Below the pieces are notes generated by a model. The model had not been told where the DNA came from and searched no databases. It saw only the letters and a list, made by a program, of their open reading frames with translations. Both the position numbers and the translations under genes were made by a program. Shown here piece after piece: positions 7,253 to 9,812 of a DNA stretch of 9,812 nucleotides. Position 1 is the first letter of the stretch. Every line of letters begins with the position of its first letter. This DNA comes from Candidatus Altarchaeales archaeon A3 (lineage in GTDB: Archaea; Altiarchaeota; Altiarchaeia; Altiarchaeales; Altiarchaeaceae), in assembly GCA_002083985.1 (NCBI GenBank), contig MTER01000119.1, positions 340 through 10,151 of the forward strand. Direction: 5' to 3'.

Positions 7253-7316
7253 ATGCTTTCAGTGGTTGTTCATCTCATCATAATGATCAGACCGCCCGTT
7301 TCTCATCATAAAGCAT
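7253..7316 (-). ncRNA. Box C/D sRNA with guides for 16S C1402 and 23S U2552
   Basis: The minus strand holds every part of a double-guide archaeal box C/D sRNA: box C ATGATGA (7309-7303), a 12-base guide (7302-7291), box D' CTGA (7290-7287), a 5-base spacer, box C' ATGATGA (7281-7275), a second 12-base guide (7274-7263) and box D CTGA (7262-7259). ATGCTT and AAGCAT close a perfect six-pair terminal stem. Such RNAs bind L7Ae, Nop5 and fibrillarin and direct 2'-O-methylation of the base paired to the fifth nucleotide upstream of D or D'. Guide one pairs for nine bases with A1398-U1406 of 16S rRNA (E. coli numbering), putting the methyl on decoding-centre C1402. Guide two fits the 23S A-loop, putting it on U2552. 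All four boxes match consensus exactly, so chance is very unlikely. It lies 27 bases downstream of tRNA-Trp. Confidence 0.92.
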
Positions 7317-7337
7317 CATTAAATTTTTACTAAAAAG

Positions 7338-7344
7338 TTTATAT
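7338..7344 (-). promoter_or_regulatory. TATA box for the box C/D sRNA, abutting the tRNA end
   Basis: ATATAAA on the minus strand is centred about 25 bases before the predicted sRNA 5' end (7316), the usual archaeal TATA spacing. Its first base is the tRNA discriminator A73. The sRNA may therefore have its own promoter; cotranscription with the tRNA is the alternative. Confidence 0.45.
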
Positions 7345-7378
7345 GGGGCCGGAGGGATTTGAACCCCCATCTGCGGGT

Positions 7379-7451
7379 ATCTCCAATGTATGATTATATC
7401 ATATCTTGCTTTTCGTCATAGCCAAACGGCTCAGCGCTCCAGTTGAAATTT
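7379..7451 (-). other. tRNA-Trp intron with bulge-helix-bulge splice motif
   Basis: The ends fit a canonical bulge-helix-bulge. Exon CUCC pairs with intron GGAG as the four-base central helix. The 5' bulge AGA follows CUCC, and the 3' bulge AUA precedes the exon CCCGC that pairs with AUGGG. Inside, AAU pairs with AUU. Cutting each bulge after its second base leaves G37 joined to A38 and gives exactly 73 intron bases. The tRNA splicing endonuclease should recognise this. The intron also carries a guide RNA module. Confidence 0.88.
7413..7442 (-). ncRNA. Intronic box D'/C' guide for 2'-O-methylation of tRNA-Trp C34
   Basis: Within the intron, CTGGAGC (7442-7436) is complementary to G31-G37 of the same tRNA and is followed by box D' CTGA (7434-7431). 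A three-pair stem GCC/GGC with loop GTTT comes next, then box C'-like ATGACGA (7419-7413; one change from RUGAUGA). The fifth base upstream of D' (G at 7439) pairs with C34. In Haloferax volcanii the tRNA-Trp intron is known to guide methylation of C34 and U39. Here position 39 is C and I see no clear second guide or outer C/D pair, so this looks like a reduced, single-guide version. Confidence 0.65.
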
Positions 7452-7511
7452 CTGGAGCCCATTAGGATGCCAGGTTACCCCACAGCCCCTCAAAATTAAT
7501 TAGGACTGAAC

Positions 7512-7521
7512 AAAATTATTT
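7512..7521 (-). promoter_or_regulatory. Possible TATA box of tRNA-Trp
   Basis: AAATAATTTT on the minus strand spans about 23 to 32 bases before the tRNA 5' end. That spacing is right for an archaeal tRNA promoter, but the sequence is only a fair match. Confidence 0.3.
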
Positions 7522-7574
7522 GAAATTTATCTGCATGCAAAAAAAAAGAAAAATTTTAAAAGAAACAAAATATG

Positions 7575-7613
7575 CAAAAAAACAAAAAATATGCCCGAAT
7601 TTGTTTTATTCGG
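7575..7613 (-). terminator. Terminator of the L15e gene
   Basis: On the minus strand CCGAAT (7613-7608) pairs perfectly with ATTCGG (7600-7595) around a seven-base loop, followed by T6 and T7 runs and, further on, a T9 run near 7539-7547. The hairpin overlaps the last sense codons and the stop of L15e. Runs of T are the normal archaeal termination signal; the hairpin may add to it. Confidence 0.55.
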
Positions 7614-8154
7614 TTCTGTTCTTTCTTACTTTATGTCCTGCTGGTGTTAGTCCTCTAAAGACCCTGTGCGTATGTTCCGGCTTGCATAAGTAATTTACAT
7701 CTTTATCAGCCATTATTACGGGATGATGCTTGTCTATTAATATAACTTCAAAATATTTGTATTGTCCGTCTTCATAGAGTGGATAAGAGTTTAAAATTTC
7801 CAGATTCATAAATCTTCTTTGGGTCCTTTCTTCTGCAATACGCCGAATTGATTTTATAGGTGTGAGTTTTTTGTATCCTGTCGGTTTCCTTCCCCCTGTC
7901 GGTCTGCCTTCATTTCTTCCCCCTTTTCTTACTCTGCATACCGCGGAAACAAAGCCCTGTTTGGCCTTATATCCGTACATTCTTGCTTTATCTAATCTTA
8001 TGGGCTTTTCTGTCTGGGTTATTGCTTCTTTATTGTGTCTGAACTTCATTACTCTTTCCTTAATAACGGTTTTTAAGTCCCTGAAATTCGGGTCCTTTAA
8101 TTTTTTTCTCAATCCCTTGTAAAGTAATCCTATGTGCTTATACATTGATGGCAT
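7606..8154 (-). CDS. rpl15e: Ribosomal protein L15e, large subunit
   Basis: This 182-residue basic protein matches archaeal/eukaryotic eL15, a structural protein of the large ribosomal subunit that is absent from bacteria. Recognisable stretches are MYKHIGLLYK at the start, ARMYGYKAKQGFV, VRKGGRNEGRPTGGRKPTGY, RRIAEERTQRRFMNLEILNSY, GQYKYFEVILIDKHHP and the C-terminal RGLTPAGHKVRKNR. The length is slightly shorter than many archaeal relatives but both ends are present. The first ATG gives MPSMYKH, as expected; a start at the second Met would lose only three residues. No Shine-Dalgarno sequence is seen. A TATA-like stretch within the first tandem repeat (about 8173-8181) lies near the spacing for a leaderless message. 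It is divergent from the lumazine synthase gene. Confidence 0.97.
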   Translation of the reverse strand: MPSMYKHIGLLYKGLRKKLKDPNFRDLKTVIKERVMKFRHNKEAITQTEKPIRLDKARMYGYKAKQGFVSAVCRVRKGGRNEGRPTGGRKPTGYKKLTPIKSIRRIAEERTQRRFMNLEILNSYPLYEDGQYKYFEVILIDKHHPVIMADKDVNYLCKPEHTHRVFRGLTPAGHKVRKNRTE

Positions 8155-8175
8155 TTTAATGTTTATATTAATTTA

Positions 8176-8325
8176 TTTTAAGTTAATAAATTTTAGGTTA
8201 GTAATTTAATTTATAGATAATTTTTGGTAATTTTAAGTTAATAAATTTTAGGTTAGTAATTTAATTTATAGATAATTTTTGGTAATTTTAGGTTAATAAA
8301 TTTTAGGTTAGTAATTTAATTTATA
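8176..8325. repeat. 55-base tandem repeat, about 2.7 copies, in a divergent promoter
   Basis: Copies start at 8176, 8231 and 8286. The first two are identical over 55 bases; the third has one change near its start and stops after 40 bases. Each unit shows a finer 15-base rhythm, TTTTAAGTTAATAAA then TTTTAGGTTAGTAAT, and includes a TATA-like TTTATAG. The array fills most of the 202-base gap between L15e and lumazine synthase, so it must overlap the promoters of both. It may be a regulator-binding array or recent slippage. Confidence 0.95.
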
Positions 8326-8327
8326 AG
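8320..8327 (+). promoter_or_regulatory. TATA box of the lumazine synthase gene
   Basis: TTTATAAG is the best TATA match before the gene, centred about 33 bases before the ATG, predicting a leader of a few bases. It arises at the point where the third repeat copy diverges from the other two (TTATAAG instead of TTATAGA). Further TATTTAAAT stretches follow, so the exact start is uncertain. Confidence 0.45.
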
Positions 8328-8356
8328 TATTTAAATTTACATATTTAAATTTTAAA

Positions 8357-9520
8357 ATGGATAAAAAGATAAACATAGGGATAGTAGCAGCAGAATTTAA
8401 TTACGATGTGACTTATGCAATGGTTGAACTTGCAAAAGAGCACGCAAAATTTTTAAATGCCGAAGTTGTTGAAGCAATGAAAGTGCCCGGAACTTATGAC
8501 ATTCCGTTCGGGGTTAAAATTTTGCTGTCAAAAAAGAACATTGATTGTATCGTAACATTAGGAGCAGTTATTGAAGGGCAGACTGAGCATGATGATATTA
8601 TCGCACAACAGGCGGCAAGGAAGGTTATGGATTTATCACTTGAATTTAACAAGCCGGTTGCATTGGGAATTTCAGGCCCGGGAATGAGCCGTCTTGAGGC
8701 ACATGAAAGAGTGGATTATGCCAAAAGAGCGGTTGAAGCGGCTGTTAAGATGTGCAAAATTAAATTTGCGAGTGAAAATGTTGAGGAAACAAAAATAGCA
8801 ACTATTGAAGAAAAAACTGAAGAATTCAAAGAAGAAGGAGAAGAATGGATGAGTGCAGAAGAATTTATGGACAAACTTACTAAGGGACTCACAGAACAGG
8901 AAAGAAAAGAGAAAACAACAAAGAAAGCTGAGGTGCAAAAGAAAGCAAAATCCAAGAAAAAGTCAAATATCAGAGGAAAATCAAAAAAAGAAGAGATGTT
9001 CGCAGAAGATAAAAAGATTGAGGAGAGTGCTGAAAAAAAAATTGAATCGCCAAAAGAAAAATTAATGGGTGCGGAGGAATACACGAATAAAATTGAGAAA
9101 GAGATTGCAGAAGAAAAAAAGAAAATCGGAAAGAAAAGAGGAAGACTAAAAAAAGCAAAAAAAGCAAAAGTTGAGATAAAAGCAAAAGCAGAAGCAAGAC
9201 AACCAGGTGAAATTCTAAAAGAAGAAATTCCAAAAGAGGAAAGAAAAGGAAAAGTAGGAATACCAAAAAAAGCAAAAGAAACAAAAACCGGGACAGAGTC
9301 AGAGGCAAAAACAGAAAAAATAATAAAGAAAATTAAGAGTGAAGAAAAGGAAAAAATTATTGAAGAACTCAAAAAGAAGGGAAAAATTACAACGGGAGAA
9401 GTAATGAAGATGTTTAATGTCGCAAAGAGCACGGCATGGAATGCAATGAATGAGCTTTTAAAAGAAGGAGGGATTATAAGAAAGGGAAAGAAAAATACAT
9501 CCCATTATGTCCTCGCGTGA
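8357..9520 (+). CDS. ribH: Lumazine synthase fused to a Lys/Glu-rich arm and C-terminal winged helix
   Basis: Residues 1-137 are an archaeal-type 6,7-dimethyl-8-ribityllumazine synthase, the penultimate riboflavin step. Visible motifs are AEFN (12-15), VPGTYDIP (43-50), GAVIEGQTEHDD (69-80) with probable catalytic His78, and LGISGPGMSRLEAHER (103-118), very like the Methanocaldococcus enzyme, which is only about 140 residues long. Residues 140-330 are extremely rich in Lys and Glu and contain two related motifs, MSAEEFMDKLTKGLTEQE (from 165) and MGAEEYTNKIEKEIAEE (from 237). Residues 333-387 read as a winged helix-turn-helix: KIIEELKKKGKITTGEVMKM, then FNVAKSTAWNAMNELLKEGG, then a basic wing ending HYVLA. 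The frame is continuous, so this is a real fusion unless assembly is wrong. Lumazine synthases form pentamers or 60-mers, so many helix domains would be displayed. A role in gene control is inference. No Shine-Dalgarno sequence is seen. Confidence 0.9.
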   Translation: MDKKINIGIVAAEFNYDVTYAMVELAKEHAKFLNAEVVEAMKVPGTYDIPFGVKILLSKKNIDCIVTLGAVIEGQTEHDDIIAQQAARKVMDLSLEFNKPVALGISGPGMSRLEAHERVDYAKRAVEAAVKMCKIKFASENVEETKIATIEEKTEEFKEEGEEWMSAEEFMDKLTKGLTEQERKEKTTKKAEVQKKAKSKKKSNIRGKSKKEEMFAEDKKIEESAEKKIESPKEKLMGAEEYTNKIEKEIAEEKKKIGKKRGRLKKAKKAKVEIKAKAEARQPGEILKEEIPKEERKGKVGIPKKAKETKTGTESEAKTEKIIKKIKSEEKEKIIEELKKKGKITTGEVMKMFNVAKSTAWNAMNELLKEGGIIRKGKKNTSHYVLA

Positions 9521-9812
9521 TACAAAAACCAGATATATTTATCTTGACAGGTTGTAAGAAAACTAAAATTTTTAGACCTTCTCATATATCATAATAATAT
9601 ATCTACATAAATTCCACTTTTAAAAATTGTAAAAATTTGCCTTTTTATATATTGTTACAATAGCAAAGGTTTATTTTTGGCAATTCTCTTACAACCTGTT
9701 GAGAATGTCAAATTTTCAAAAAACTTAATACCTGAGTTTGAAAGATATTTAAAAAATGTCTAAAAACACCTTTAAATTTGTTTTTTTCTTGCCACCAAAA
9801 TTTTACAATTTT
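9521..9812. other. AT-rich intergenic tail, no supported gene
   Basis: These 292 bases after the lumazine synthase gene contain the inverted repeat listed next and an imperfect 17-base inverted pair: 9623-9639 against 9796-9812, one mismatch. An ATG at 9756-9758 opens a frame that runs 19 codons to the window edge, but it is low-complexity and has no clear promoter, so it is not called. Confidence 0.5.
9547..9699. repeat. 13-base inverted repeat bracketing about 150 bases
   Basis: ACAGGTTGTAAGA (9547-9559) and TCTTACAACCTGT (9687-9699) are exact reverse complements with 127 bases between. The right arm also lies inside a small hairpin (ATTCTC 9683-9688, GAGAAT 9701-9706). The layout would suit a small non-autonomous element or a long stem; I see no convincing target-site duplication. 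Confidence 0.55.

Larger units (their letters stand above)
7344..7489 (-). tRNA. tRNA-Trp(CCA) with a 73-base intron
   Basis: Exons 7489-7452 (38 nt) and 7378-7344 (35 nt) fold into a 73-nt tRNA. The acceptor arm GGGGCTG pairs with CGGCCCC (one U-G), and the discriminator is A73. The D arm has a G10-U25 pair and a U-U at its loop end. The anticodon loop is CTCCAGA with anticodon CCA at 7455-7453, and the T arm is GGGGG/CCCTC around TTCAAAT. The overall sequence strongly resembles euryarchaeal tRNA-Trp. The bottom of the anticodon stem is weak (A27-C43, U28-G42) and the variable loop has four bases. The 3' CCA is not encoded. The intron sits after position 37, the classic archaeal site. Confidence 0.95.

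Noticed and set aside
7390..7410. Second guide and outer C/D boxes in the tRNA-Trp intron (ATGATAT, ATGA)
   Set aside because: The boxes deviate too far from consensus, no antisense match to the tRNA is seen, and the bases form a small ATGAT/ATCAT hairpin.
8176..8325. The tandem repeats as a CRISPR array
   Set aside because: The copies are directly joined with no unique spacers, and no cas gene is near.
8716..9432. Long minus-strand open frames opposite the lumazine synthase arm
   Set aside because: They are Phe/Ser/Leu-rich mirror images of the Lys/Glu-rich coding strand; the sense strand carries recognisable domains.
9756..9812. Start of a new gene running off the window end
   Set aside because: Only 19 low-complexity codons are visible and there is no clear promoter.

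Overview
The window reads as archaeal chromosome, AT-rich and densely coded. The archaeal evidence is a ribosomal protein L15e gene, an archaeal-type lumazine synthase, a tRNA-Trp interrupted by a bulge-helix-bulge intron just after the anticodon, a box C/D guide RNA, TATA-like boxes, and start codons with no visible Shine-Dalgarno sequence. I cannot place the lineage more precisely than a euryarchaeal-like or DPANN-like archaeon; no rRNA or other phylogenetic marker is present to settle it.

Layout. A cation:proton antiporter (139-1380, +) is followed by a 317-base spacer with two perfect hairpins, then a long KamA-family radical-SAM aminomutase (1698-3503, +). A convergent spacer separates this from a minus-strand pair: an MscS-type mechanosensitive channel (5986-7044) whose stop overlaps by four bases the start of a fused trehalose-6-phosphate synthase/phosphatase (3755-5989). 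Next comes a compact minus-strand RNA cluster: a box C/D sRNA (7253-7316) and an intron-bearing tRNA-Trp (7344-7489). Ribosomal protein L15e (7606-8154, -) is divergent from a lumazine synthase gene (8357-9520, +). The spacer between those two carries 2.7 copies of a 55-base tandem repeat. The last 292 bases are AT-rich, with a 13-base inverted repeat.

Function. The left two thirds looks like a salt and osmotic response neighbourhood: ion antiport, an emergency release channel, trehalose synthesis, and an aminomutase whose substrate-pocket residues look more like glutamate 2,3-aminomutase (maker of the osmolyte beta-glutamate) than lysine 2,3-aminomutase. A 13-base motif is shared just upstream of the antiporter and channel genes.

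The right third is translation plus riboflavin. The sRNA's two guides fit C1402 of 16S rRNA and U2552 of 23S rRNA, and a guide inside the tRNA-Trp intron fits C34 of its own anticodon. All three assignments follow the rule that the methylated base pairs with the fifth nucleotide upstream of box D or D'. The lumazine synthase carries a long Lys/Glu-rich arm ending in a winged-helix DNA-binding-like domain, which suggests an enzyme-regulator fusion of riboflavin synthesis.
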